From positions 1-60,559 of the forward strand of contig JAILQK010000016.1 in the NCBI GenBank assembly GCA_024699045.1: DNA of 60,559 nt, given 5' to 3'. A program made the translations under genes and the position numbers. This document shows, in pieces, positions 37,612-45,522 of this stretch (its first letter is position 1; the number at the start of each line of letters is the position of its first letter). The stretch comes from Lachnospiraceae bacterium (GTDB taxonomy: Bacteria > Bacillota > Clostridia > Lachnospirales > Lachnospiraceae). A model generated the notes under the pieces. The model worked only from the letters and a program-made list of their open reading frames with translations, was not told where the DNA came from and searched no databases.

Positions 37612-37640
37612 TTGCCCCGGGCAGGAAATAATAATATAAT
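37612..37640 (+). promoter_or_regulatory. Promoter for the mgsA-like gene
   Basis: TTGCCC (37612-37617), 17 bases, then TATAAT (37635-37640). The expected start is near 37647, leaving a short leader that contains AAAAGGGG at 37653-37660. Confidence 0.65.
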
Positions 37641-37669
37641 TGTCAGTGTATTAAAAGGGGTATGGTACA

Positions 37670-38068
37670 TTGAACATAGGATTGATAGCTCATGATGCCA
37701 AAAAGAAGCTCATGCAGAACTTCTGTATAGCATATCGTGGGATTTTGGCAAAACATAATATGTATGCCACCGAAACGACAGGCAGAATGATAGAAGAGGC
37801 CACAAATCTGTCGGTACACAAATACCTTGCGGGCCATCTCGGAGGAGAGCAGCAGATCGGAGCACAGATAGAATCCGATGCCCTTGATCTTGTCATATTT
37901 CTCAGAGATCCCGAATCCGTCAACAGTCAGGAAATGTCCCTTCACCGGAGCATTGTGAGACAGTGCGACATGCACAATATCCCTGTAGCGACGAATCTGG
38001 CCACGGCTGAACTGCTCATCAAATCACTTGACAGGGGAGACATGGAGTGGCGTGAGATGTACAAATAG
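37670..38068 (+). CDS. mgsA: Methylglyoxal synthase-like protein with altered active site
   Basis: Homologue of methylglyoxal synthase, which converts dihydroxyacetone phosphate to methylglyoxal. The TTG start at 37670 fits AAAAGGGG nine bases upstream and the family onset IGLIAHDAKKK. It aligns with E. coli MgsA without gaps through the core (offset 11). H8, D9, T34, T36, T37 and D80 are kept. The catalytic base Asp71 is Glu60 (GGEQQ for GGDQQ), His98 is Gln87, Asp101 is Ser90, Gly46 is Glu35 and Pro67 is His56. The fold is therefore secure, while normal activity is doubtful. It overlaps the next gene's N-terminus. Confidence 0.8.
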   Translation: MNIGLIAHDAKKKLMQNFCIAYRGILAKHNMYATETTGRMIEEATNLSVHKYLAGHLGGEQQIGAQIESDALDLVIFLRDPESVNSQEMSLHRSIVRQCDMHNIPVATNLATAELLIKSLDRGDMEWREMYK

Positions 38069-39044
38069 TTCTAAACGCATAGCTACGATCATCGCGTTGA
38101 TCCTTACCGCGCTTTCTGTGTGCGGATGCGGTGAGAGCGCTTACGGATTGGTCTATGATAAGGACAGCGCCAAGAGTGCTTTCAGGCTGGAATCTCAGGA
38201 TGTCAGGGAATGCGCGCCTTCCTTTGCCGCAAATCTATGCATCCCGGGTGATGAATCCACATCCGAAAATGAAATAGATACGGGAAGCGATTCTTATTCC
38301 GCGGCAATGCTCTTTGATCTTAAGGGCAGGAAAACCCTTTATTGCAAACATCCGTATGAAAGACTGTATCCGGCGAGCATGACAAAGGTACTCACCGCTA
38401 TAGTCGCTATGGAAAACTGTGACATGGATCAGATGCTGGTAGCCGACGAGAACTGTGTCATGACGGAAAACGACGTGCAGAAGGTAAAGCTTCGGGCGGG
38501 AGACAGGATGACCCTGGATCAGGCGCTTCACATGCTTTTGATCTATTCGGCAAACGATGTGGCCAATCTTATTGCGATAAACGTCGGGGGATCCGTGGAA
38601 GGCTTTGCGGATATGATGAATGAGAAGGCAAGGGCGCTCGGAGCTACAAATTCGCATTTCGTGAATCCGTCAGGACTGCATGACGACGATCATTATACCA
38701 CGGCTTATGATATGTATCTCATCTTTAATAAAGCCATAACCTTCGGCAAATTCATCGAGATCATCTCCATGAGCGACTATTCCACGATCTATCACGATGA
38801 TTCGGGGAATGACATCAGTTATGAATGCGCGAGCACCAACCGTTATCTGAAGGGTGAGGTCAATCCCCCTCAGGCGGCCAATGTCATAGGAGGCAAGACA
38901 GGTACCACGCTTGCTGCCGGAAGCTGCCTTGTTCTTATGTCAAAGGATCCCTCGGACAACTCTTATATCTCTGTTGTCATGAAGGCGGACAACGTGGATG
39001 TAATGTATAAAAAGACGAACAATATGCTTGAACTTTTGCAATAG
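38052..39044 (+). CDS. D-alanyl-D-alanine carboxypeptidase (S11), probable lipoprotein
   Basis: Low-molecular-weight PBP that trims the terminal D-Ala of stem peptides. Active-site motifs are S-x-x-K in PASMTKVL, S-x-N in YSANDVANLIA, and KTG in GGKTGTTLAAGSC. A signal peptide ends in VCGC, which could be a lipobox. I prefer GTG at 38052, with GGAG just upstream, because it gives a 26-residue signal; TTG at 38028 would add eight residues. The gene starts inside the 3' end of the mgsA-like gene. No separate C-terminal beta domain is evident, so it is a short form. Confidence 0.88.
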   Translation: MRCTNSSKRIATIIALILTALSVCGCGESAYGLVYDKDSAKSAFRLESQDVRECAPSFAANLCIPGDESTSENEIDTGSDSYSAAMLFDLKGRKTLYCKHPYERLYPASMTKVLTAIVAMENCDMDQMLVADENCVMTENDVQKVKLRAGDRMTLDQALHMLLIYSANDVANLIAINVGGSVEGFADMMNEKARALGATNSHFVNPSGLHDDDHYTTAYDMYLIFNKAITFGKFIEIISMSDYSTIYHDDSGNDISYECASTNRYLKGEVNPPQAANVIGGKTGTTLAAGSCLVLMSKDPSDNSYISVVMKADNVDVMYKKTNNMLELLQ

Positions 39045-39048
39045 CAGA

Positions 39049-39078
39049 TTGTGTATATGGATCGATATATGATATACT
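39049..39078 (+). promoter_or_regulatory. Putative promoter for the P-loop protein gene
   Basis: TTGTGT (39049-39054), 18 bases, then TATACT (39073-39078). The -35 is weak. An inverted repeat, TGTGTATA (39050-39057) with TATACACA (39078-39085), brackets the spacer and could be an operator. Confidence 0.45.
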
Positions 39079-39115
39079 ATACACATAATTTTTTTATTAC
39101 AAGGAGGGCTCCTCT

Positions 39116-39535
39116 ATGATACAGCTCATCACAGGTGAAAAGGGTAAGGGCAAGACAAAGGTATTGCTTGACAAGGCTAATGAAACGGCAAAGAACGCAA
39201 AAGGAAGCCTGGTTTTTGTAGACAAGGATTCATCCCATATCCTGGAGCTCAAAAATTCCATCAGGCTTGTGGATGTAAGTAAATATGTGATATCCAATTC
39301 GGATGAGTTTTACGGTTTTGTTGCCGGCATAGTATCCGCGGATCACGATCTCGAGCATTTGTATATAGATGCCTTTTTGAAAACGGCATACATCAAAGAC
39401 GAGGAATATGTCGAAGTATTAAGGAAGATAGAGAAATTGTCCGATAATTACGGAGTTACGGTGATGGTCAGCATATCGGTCACAAAGGATCAGCTTCCGG
39501 AGGATATGGCTGATAAGATCATAGTGGCTCTTTAA
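39116..39535 (+). CDS. Small P-loop protein of unknown function
   Basis: A 139-residue protein consisting of little more than a nucleotide-binding core. The N-terminal Walker A is TGEKGKGKTKVLL (residues 6-18). A Walker-B-like strand HLYIDAFLK lies near residue 81, and LVFVDKDSS resembles an early RecA-type strand. No other catalytic motif is clear. AAGGAGGG with a short spacer precedes the ATG. It stands alone between its own promoter and the structured RNA/terminator region. Similar proteins are sometimes labelled PilT-like, but nothing here supports a pilus role. Confidence 0.75.
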   Translation: MIQLITGEKGKGKTKVLLDKANETAKNAKGSLVFVDKDSSHILELKNSIRLVDVSKYVISNSDEFYGFVAGIVSADHDLEHLYIDAFLKTAYIKDEEYVEVLRKIEKLSDNYGVTVMVSISVTKDQLPEDMADKIIVAL

Positions 39536-39566
39536 TAAATACCGGAATGCGGATCTGATCCTTGTA

Positions 39567-39623
39567 CGAACGCACCGCCTTATTATATGCGGGACGCCGG
39601 GGCTTAGACAGCCATAACGTTCG
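39567..39623 (+). ncRNA. Candidate three-way-junction RNA element upstream of the sepF operon
   Basis: P1 pairs CGAACG (39567-39572) with CGTTCG (39618-39623). Inside it, P2 pairs CCGC (39575-39578) with GCGG (39589-39592), and P3 pairs GGCT (39601-39604) with AGCC (39610-39613) around loop TAGAC. A terminator follows 34 bases later. It does not match a riboswitch class I know. It could be a cis-regulator or the end of the upstream mRNA. Confidence 0.4.
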
Positions 39624-39657
39624 ACTGGTCCGCTTATGAAAACTACAGATAACGGAG

Positions 39658-39681
39658 AGGGCGGGACTACCCGCCCTTTTT
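39658..39681 (+). terminator. Rho-independent terminator before the HlyD-like gene
   Basis: An 8-bp stem AGGGCGGG / CCCGCCCT with loop ACTA is followed by a T run. It ends only 11 bases before the ATG at 39693, so it may act as an attenuator of the downstream gene as well as ending the upstream transcript. Confidence 0.85.
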
Positions 39682-39692
39682 AAATTAGTCAT

Positions 39693-41105
39693 ATGGCAGA
39701 ACAAAACCAGACATCGGGAAAACATTATATCAATGCCGGTACTCTGATCTTCGGAGCGATACTGGTGTATCTGATCCTGATCATTTATTCGGGAATGCAC
39801 GTTACACAGCTGGCAGGCTACGAGGTTACGGAAGGCTCACTTGCGATAGACAGCACCTATCGCGGTATAGCCCTGCGCGTAGAACAGGTGGTATCGGCGA
39901 ACAATAACGGATACATCAATTACTATGCGGGAGAGAGCGAGCATATCAGCAACGGAGGTCTGGTTTATTCCATAGATGAAAGCGGAGTGCTTTCGGAAAT
40001 GATCAAGGATTCCGCAGCGATCAATACGGTGCTTTCGGATGAGGCACTGGGCGAACTTCGTGGGGATCTCATTGATTTCTCGCTTAAATACGATGACCGG
40101 AATTTCTATGATGTCTACCGTATGCAGGATTCGGTACAGAGTACGATAAAGAAGCTTGCGAATCAGAGCGCGCTTGAAGATCTGCGGTCCGTTTCCACCA
40201 ATGCCTACGGAGACCTGATCGATATGGGATATGCGTCCGACAGCGGCGTGGTGGTCTACAACTATGATGATCTTGAGGAAGTCACAGCGTCAACGGTTAC
40301 CGAAGAAACCTTTGCCGAAAGCGATCATCAGAAGGTACAGCTTGTTGACGGAGAACTGGTGTCGGCGGGAGATCCTGCCTATAAGCTTGTCACGAGTGAG
40401 AACTGGCAGGTAGTGTTTCCCATAGACGAGACCACGAAAGAAGCGGTGAGCGGAAATGAGCTCGTCAAGGTGAGATTCCTGAAGAACGATTATGAATCAA
40501 AGGCCCGGATAGAGATCGTGACCAATGACAAGAAGGACTACGGAGTCTTGTATCTCAACGATTCCATGATCGCCTTTGCAACGGACCGTTATGTGGATAT
40601 AGAGCTGGTGCTCGATGAGGTCAGAGGGCTGAAGGTTCCCAATTCCGCGATCGTCAGTCGTGAATTCTATGTGATCCCGGCGGAGTATGCAACCGACAGC
40701 AGCGCCGGAGATACTGCGGGATTCCTGCGGCGGACCTATCTGGAGGATGGCTCGGAGTCGACGGAGTATATCAATGCCGATGTCTATAACCGTGTCGATG
40801 ACGAGCTGTATATCGATACTTCGGTATTTGCGAGCGGAGATGTCATCGTGAAGCCTGATTCAACCGACACATTTACCGTGAGCAGCAAGGAAACGCTCAC
40901 GGGTGTCTACAACATGAACAAGGGCTATGCCGATTTCACCAAGATAAATATCATAAATTCAAATAAAGAGTATTCGATAGTCGAGTCGGAGTCGATGTAC
41001 GACCTGCAGGTCTATGACTATATCGTACTGGACGGTGACGGGGTTAACGACAGTGATTTTGTAACGGATACGGATCTTAAAAAGGAAACGGGTTCAACAC
41101 GTTGA
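39693..41105 (+). CDS. HlyD-like membrane-anchored protein
   Basis: Function unknown. The 470-residue protein has one N-terminal TM helix (about 14-35). An extracytoplasmic part then resembles membrane-fusion adaptors: a lipoyl-like beta segment (GYINYYAGESEHISNGGLVYSI), a helical region (about 100-160) and a returning beta barrel. No transporter is next to it. The following genes are yggS and sepF, so a role near the division site is possible but only inferred. Between the terminator and the ATG there is no ribosome binding site, which is odd; no better downstream start exists before the TM. Confidence 0.72.
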   Translation: MAEQNQTSGKHYINAGTLIFGAILVYLILIIYSGMHVTQLAGYEVTEGSLAIDSTYRGIALRVEQVVSANNNGYINYYAGESEHISNGGLVYSIDESGVLSEMIKDSAAINTVLSDEALGELRGDLIDFSLKYDDRNFYDVYRMQDSVQSTIKKLANQSALEDLRSVSTNAYGDLIDMGYASDSGVVVYNYDDLEEVTASTVTEETFAESDHQKVQLVDGELVSAGDPAYKLVTSENWQVVFPIDETTKEAVSGNELVKVRFLKNDYESKARIEIVTNDKKDYGVLYLNDSMIAFATDRYVDIELVLDEVRGLKVPNSAIVSREFYVIPAEYATDSSAGDTAGFLRRTYLEDGSESTEYINADVYNRVDDELYIDTSVFASGDVIVKPDSTDTFTVSSKETLTGVYNMNKGYADFTKINIINSNKEYSIVESESMYDLQVYDYIVLDGDGVNDSDFVTDTDLKKETGSTR

Positions 41106-41160
41106 CCGGTTTAACCGCAGATGCGGCGTATATTTTCGGTGAAAGGAAGAGAGGGGTCTG

Positions 41161-41856
41161 ATGATCAGAGAAAATCTTGAAGCGGTGGAAAACAACATAA
41201 AGGAGGCCTGTTTGAGAGCCGGCAGGGAAAGGGATGAGGTAACCCTGATCGCGGTGAGCAAGACCAAGCCAATATCAGATCTTATGGAAGCTTATGATGC
41301 GGGCATCAGGGTGTTCGGTGAAAATAAGGTCCAGGAGCTTGCGGAAAAGATCGAAAAAATGCCCGACGACATACACTGGCATATGATAGGCCATCTTCAG
41401 AGAAACAAGGTGAAATATATAGTAGGAAAGGTGGACCTTATTCACAGTGTCGATAATACCGGGCTTGCGGAAGAGATCAATAAAAGGGCCGAAAAGCTCG
41501 GAGTGGTACAGGATATCCTGATCGAGGTAAATATCGCGGATGAGGATACCAAGTTCGGATTGCCGTCGGATCAGGTGCTCGATTTTTATGTAAATACTTC
41601 AAAACTCCCTTATGTTAACGTAAGAGGTTTGATGTGTATAGCCCCAAATGTAGATGATAGCGAGAAAAACAGACCATATTTTGTAAAATTACGCAAAATT
41701 TATGTTGACATAATGAATCTCATGAGGCATAATGGGTTGGTAGATGTTATGTCAATGGGCATGACCGGTGATTATCAGGTGGCCATAGAAGAGGGCGCAA
41801 CGATGATCAGGGTCGGTACCGGCATATTCGGAGCAAGAGATTACAATACTGCATAA
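41161..41856 (+). CDS. YggS/YlmE-type PLP-binding homeostasis protein
   Basis: Non-catalytic PLP-binding protein that affects vitamin B6 and amino-acid homeostasis. The 231-residue length is typical. The PLP lysine lies in LIAVSKTKP (about K35), followed by VFGENKVQEL, HMIGHLQRNKVKYI, LIEVNIADEDTKFG and SMGMTGDYQVAIEEGATMIRVGTGIFG. The stretch near 41600-41720 is more AT-rich than its surroundings. The gene lies directly before sepF, the usual ylmE-sepF order of Firmicutes. Confidence 0.94.
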   Translation: MIRENLEAVENNIKEACLRAGRERDEVTLIAVSKTKPISDLMEAYDAGIRVFGENKVQELAEKIEKMPDDIHWHMIGHLQRNKVKYIVGKVDLIHSVDNTGLAEEINKRAEKLGVVQDILIEVNIADEDTKFGLPSDQVLDFYVNTSKLPYVNVRGLMCIAPNVDDSEKNRPYFVKLRKIYVDIMNLMRHNGLVDVMSMGMTGDYQVAIEEGATMIRVGTGIFGARDYNTA

Positions 41857-41874
41857 AACAGGGAGGGTTTTACA

Positions 41875-42369
41875 ATGGGAGTTTTGGAAAGATTCCTCAG
41901 TTCAATGAAATTCGACGATGCCGATTATGAGGATGATTACGATGACGAGGATGAAGTCATTGAGTCCAGACGAAGCAGGTACAGAGGAAGAGATACAGCT
42001 GACGACGAGGAAGAAGAGGTAAGGCCTCAGAGAGCAAAGATCACACAGATGCCGAAGAGAAGGAACGGAACTTTTTCTAACGGAATGGGCGTATGTGTTG
42101 TCAAACCCACATCGGTAGAAGACGGACAGGTCATTATAGACACGCTTCTCGACAACAGGACGGTAGTGGTCAATCTCGAAGGCATAGCTACAGATACCGC
42201 ACAGAGGATAATGGATATCACGTTCGGTGCAAATGTTGCTTTAGACGGACATCTTCAGCAGATCTCCAAGAGCATTTTCATCGTGACTCCCAGAAGCGTA
42301 TCGATCTCGGGAGACCTTCAGGAAGCATTAGGCGGAGGACAGGTTGATCTTTTCGGGATCGCAAAATAA
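41875..42369 (+). CDS. sepF: Cell division protein SepF
   Basis: Membrane-binding partner of FtsZ that forms rings and aids septum formation. The 164-residue protein begins with an amphipathic membrane-targeting helix (MGVLERFLSSM). A long acidic linker (about 17-60) follows, then the globular SepF domain with VVNLEGIATDTAQRIMDITFGA and ISKSIFIVTPRSVSISGD. GGGAGGG precedes the ATG. A strong terminator follows, closing the HlyD-like-yggS-sepF unit. Confidence 0.94.
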   Translation: MGVLERFLSSMKFDDADYEDDYDDEDEVIESRRSRYRGRDTADDEEEEVRPQRAKITQMPKRRNGTFSNGMGVCVVKPTSVEDGQVIIDTLLDNRTVVVNLEGIATDTAQRIMDITFGANVALDGHLQQISKSIFIVTPRSVSISGDLQEALGGGQVDLFGIAK

Positions 42370-42393
42370 TTGAAAGATTTATCATGCTTAAGC

Positions 42394-42425
42394 GAAAGCT
42401 GCGGGGTAACCGCAGCTTTCTTATT
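42394..42425 (+). terminator. Rho-independent terminator after sepF
   Basis: A perfect 11-bp stem GAAAGCTGCGG / CCGCAGCTTTC with loop GGTAA is followed by TTATT. Confidence 0.9.
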
Positions 42426-42484
42426 AAGAAAACAGTAATCAGGACCGCAGCGTCAAAGCTGAGACCGCTGTCGCAGGAAGGACC

Positions 42485-43588
42485 ATGGAAGAAAGCTTAT
42501 TTGTAAAGACCGGAGAAGATACCGGTTATGATATAATACTGGCTCATGATTATATTTCCCTTCCGGAGCATATTGAAAAGCTCGGGTTCAAGGGGAGAAA
42601 GATATGCATAATATCCGACAGTAATGTTTTTCCTCTTTACGGAGATATAGTCAAAGAGCAGTTAAAACCTGTGTCTGATGATATATTTGATATCGTTTTT
42701 GCTGCAGGAGAAGAGAATAAACACCTTGATACGGTAAAAAAGATCTATGAGGGGCTTATCGGTTACCATTTTGAGAGGAACGATCTGATCGTAGCCCTCG
42801 GCGGAGGCGTTACCGGTGATATCTCAGGCTATGCGGCCGCTACTTATTTAAGGGGGATCGACTTTATCCAGCTTCCCACAACCCTTCTTGCGTGCACTGA
42901 TTCTTCGATAGGCGGCAAGACCGGGGTCGATCTTGATGAGTATAAAAACATGGTTGGGGCATTCAAGATGCCGCGCCTTGTTTACATGAACCTTTCCACG
43001 CTGAAAAGCCTCAACGGCCGTGAATTCGCCTCCGGGATGGGAGAGGTCCTTAAACACGGACTGATAAAGGATGCGGCATATTACGAATGGCTCATAAATA
43101 ATTTCTCCGAGATAAATGAGAGGGACAGTAAGACCCTTCAGAAGATGATAAAACGATCCTGTGAGATAAAACGTGATATCGTCGAGCGTGACCCCACGGA
43201 AAAAGGGGAGCGCGCGCTTTTGAATTTCGGTCATACGATAGGTCATGCGATCGAGAAATACATGAATTTTGAACTTAAACACGGTGAGTGCGTTGCGCTA
43301 GGAGCATTTGCGGCAAGCTATATATCATATAAGAGACAGCTTCTTACAACCGAGGAATGCTTCGAGATCAGGGACATGTTCGTCCCTTTCGGTCTTCCGG
43401 TAACGCTTCCCGACGGTGCGGATGCCGATAAGATCCTTGAGCTGACAAAATCCGATAAAAAGATGAATGCCGGCAGGATCAGGTTTATACTTCTCAAGGG
43501 GATAGGCAAGGCATATATAGATACTACGGTAACGGATGAAGAGATGCTTGACGGCATCAGACAACTTGTGATTGATAAGGATCTGTGA
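42485..43588 (+). CDS. aroB: 3-dehydroquinate synthase
   Basis: Converts DAHP to 3-dehydroquinate in the shikimate pathway, using NAD and a divalent metal. The 367-residue length is normal. Signatures are VALGGGVTGDISGYAAATYLRGI, QLPTTLLACTDSSIGGKTGVD, the metal-binding GEVLKHGLIKD and FGHTIGHAIE. AGGAAGGACC lies directly before the ATG. No other aromatic pathway gene is adjacent; instead lspA begins one base after the stop. Confidence 0.95.
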   Translation: MEESLFVKTGEDTGYDIILAHDYISLPEHIEKLGFKGRKICIISDSNVFPLYGDIVKEQLKPVSDDIFDIVFAAGEENKHLDTVKKIYEGLIGYHFERNDLIVALGGGVTGDISGYAAATYLRGIDFIQLPTTLLACTDSSIGGKTGVDLDEYKNMVGAFKMPRLVYMNLSTLKSLNGREFASGMGEVLKHGLIKDAAYYEWLINNFSEINERDSKTLQKMIKRSCEIKRDIVERDPTEKGERALLNFGHTIGHAIEKYMNFELKHGECVALGAFAASYISYKRQLLTTEECFEIRDMFVPFGLPVTLPDGADADKILELTKSDKKMNAGRIRFILLKGIGKAYIDTTVTDEEMLDGIRQLVIDKDL

Positions 43589-43589
43589 G

Positions 43590-44606
43590 ATGAATACAAA
43601 AAAGAGAGTTCTTTTTTTTCTGATGGATATCGCGATAATCGCTGTTCTGGTCGCTATAGACAGATTTTCAAAGATCGCGGCAGAGCATTGGCTTAAGGAT
43701 AAAGAAGCGGTAAAACTGATATCCGGGGTATTTGAACTCAGATATCTTGAAAACCGCGGGGCGGCTTTCGGGATGCTGCAGGACATGCGGATGTTATTTA
43801 TTGTCGTGGGGGCGGTCTTTATCGTTGCGGTCATTTATTTCCTTATAAGGATCCCCGCAACAAAGAAATACTTCCTGCTCCGGGCCTGTCTTGTCCTTAT
43901 AGGAGCGGGCGCCATAGGGAATCTGTATGACAGGGTCACTCTGAATTATGTGGTGGATTTCCTGTATTTTATTTATATCGATTTTCCGATCTTTAATATC
44001 GCCGACATCTATGTCACCGTTTCAGCCATTACTCTGGTCATCCTGTTTGTCTTTATCTATAAGGATGAAGATCTGGATCTCAAGGAGGCCAACACCGTTA
44101 AAATGCATTCTTCGATGAGACCCGTGCAGGAGAATGAAGAAATAGAAACAGACAAAAAGGCAGAAAGCGATTCCGACAAGAAGTCCGGGAGCGGGTCTGA
44201 GAAGAAAGAAGAAAAAGACACAGACAAGAAGCCGGAAAGTGACTCCGACGAGAAGTCCGGGAGCGGGTCTGAGAAGAAAGAAGAAAAAGACACAGACAAG
44301 AAGGCTGAAGGCGATTCCGACAAGAAGTCCGGGAGCGGGTCTGAGAAGAAAGAAGAAAAAGACACAGACAAGAAACCGGAAAGTGACTCAGACGGGAAGT
44401 CCGGGACCGGGTCTGAGAAGAAAGAAGAAATAGACCCTGCCAAGGAGCCGGAAAACGGTCCCAACAAGCAGGATCGGTCCGGGACAGGGAAAAAAGGGAA
44501 AAAGAACTCGAACAGGAAGGGTCGAAAAGGCAGCAACAGGAAGAACGGAGCCGGCTCCGATAAGGATAATAAGCCGGAAGGAAAAAACGGGGACGATGGA
44601 GAATAA
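43590..44606 (+). CDS. lspA: Lipoprotein signal peptidase LspA with long repetitive tail
   Basis: Aspartyl protease that removes signal peptides from prolipoproteins after lipidation. ATG at 43590 is preferred over TTG at 43572. The core (about 165 residues, four TM helices) has the motif ENRGAAFGM. The two catalytic aspartates lie in GNLYDRVTLNYVVDF and FNIADIYVTV. After the last helix comes a highly charged tail of about 170 residues made of 24-residue Lys/Glu/Asp/Ser/Gly repeats and a basic end. LspA proteins are normally 150-180 residues, so the tail, predicted to be cytoplasmic, is unusual. It overlaps rluD by 11 bases. Confidence 0.92.
   Translation: MNTKKRVLFFLMDIAIIAVLVAIDRFSKIAAEHWLKDKEAVKLISGVFELRYLENRGAAFGMLQDMRMLFIVVGAVFIVAVIYFLIRIPATKKYFLLRACLVLIGAGAIGNLYDRVTLNYVVDFLYFIYIDFPIFNIADIYVTVSAITLVILFVFIYKDEDLDLKEANTVKMHSSMRPVQENEEIETDKKAESDSDKKSGSGSEKKEEKDTDKKPESDSDEKSGSGSEKKEEKDTDKKAEGDSDKKSGSGSEKKEEKDTDKKPESDSDGKSGTGSEKKEEIDPAKEPENGPNKQDRSGTGKKGKKNSNRKGRKGSNRKNGAGSDKDNKPEGKNGDDGE
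44154..44441 (+). repeat. Four 72-bp tandem repeats in the lspA tail
   Basis: Units at 44154-44225, 44226-44297, 44298-44369 and 44370-44441 each encode about K(A/P)ESDSDKKSGSGSEKK then EEKDTD. The first three are nearly identical and the fourth is more diverged. The frame is kept. Confidence 0.95.
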
Positions 44607-45522
44607 TACCGCCGTCGATCTTTCTTTCAGCGTGCCGGAGGAGCTTTCGGGGCTTCGCCTTGATAAGGCGATATCCGAATACTATGAGCAGATATCGAGA
44701 TCGGGGATAACAAGGATAATAAAAGACGGTGGGGTTTTGGTCGGAGGGACTCCGGCAAAGGCCTCATATCAGGTCAGTACGGATGACAGGGTTGAATTTT
44801 CACTCCCGGAATGCGGGATCCCGGATATCGTTGCCGAGGATATCCCACTGGATATCCTGTATGAAGACGAAGGGATGCTTATTGTCAATAAACCCAAAGG
44901 GATGGTCGTCCATCCGGCCGCCGGGCATTATACCGGCACTCTGGTGAACGCGCTGATGTATCATTGCAGGGATCTTTCCGGGATCAACGGGGTCCTTCGT
45001 CCCGGGATAGTCCACAGGATCGATAAAGACACGACCGGCTCGGTGATAGTATGCAAGAACGACAAGGCTCATCGGGAGATAGCGGAACAGCTTGCGGTCC
45101 ATAGCATAGACCGAAGATACAGGGCGGTCGTTCACGGCAGGCTAAAGGATGACCGTGGGACGATCGATCTGCCGATAGCGCGCAGCCGGAATGACAGAAA
45201 AAAGATGGCGGTCGATCCCTCCGGAAAACGCGCGGTCACTCACTATGAGGTGCTGGAACGGTTTTCGGAATACACATATGTCGAGTGCCGGCTGGAGACC
45301 GGAAGGACGCATCAGATCCGTGTCCATATGACTCATATAGGACACCCGATCCTTGGGGATGAGACATATGGGGCGAGAAGATCAAAGGTACATGCCGAGG
45401 GGCAGACACTCCATGCTTATTTCCTGGGACTTAAAAGCCCCGCTACGGGAGAATATATAGAAGTTACGGCGCCGTTGCCGGAATATTTCAGGAATATCCT
45501 TGATAAGGTGAGAAGCGTATGA
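44596..45522 (+). CDS. rluD: RluD-family 23S rRNA pseudouridine synthase
   Basis: Isomerises uridines in 23S rRNA; exact positions are not predictable for this family in Firmicutes. An S4 RNA-binding domain (about 14-75) precedes the catalytic domain. That domain has HRIDKDTTG with D143 as nucleophile, the earlier NKPKGMVVHPA, and ETGRTHQIRVHMTHIGHPILGD. Length 308. The lspA-rluD order is conserved in Firmicutes. The start overlaps lspA by 11 bases and the stop overlaps the recombinase gene by four. Confidence 0.93.
   Translation: MENNTAVDLSFSVPEELSGLRLDKAISEYYEQISRSGITRIIKDGGVLVGGTPAKASYQVSTDDRVEFSLPECGIPDIVAEDIPLDILYEDEGMLIVNKPKGMVVHPAAGHYTGTLVNALMYHCRDLSGINGVLRPGIVHRIDKDTTGSVIVCKNDKAHREIAEQLAVHSIDRRYRAVVHGRLKDDRGTIDLPIARSRNDRKKMAVDPSGKRAVTHYEVLERFSEYTYVECRLETGRTHQIRVHMTHIGHPILGDETYGARRSKVHAEGQTLHAYFLGLKSPATGEYIEVTAPLPEYFRNILDKVRSV

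Noticed and set aside
39541-39660. c-di-GMP-I riboswitch (GGGACGC word resembles its core)
   Set aside because: The GAAA tetraloop, its receptor and the GGTAGGTAGCGGG segment are missing; only a short word matches.
44057-44536. Minus-strand repetitive frame opposite the lspA tail
   Set aside because: A by-product of the 72-bp repeats, with no start signal and only Ser/Phe/Leu repeats.
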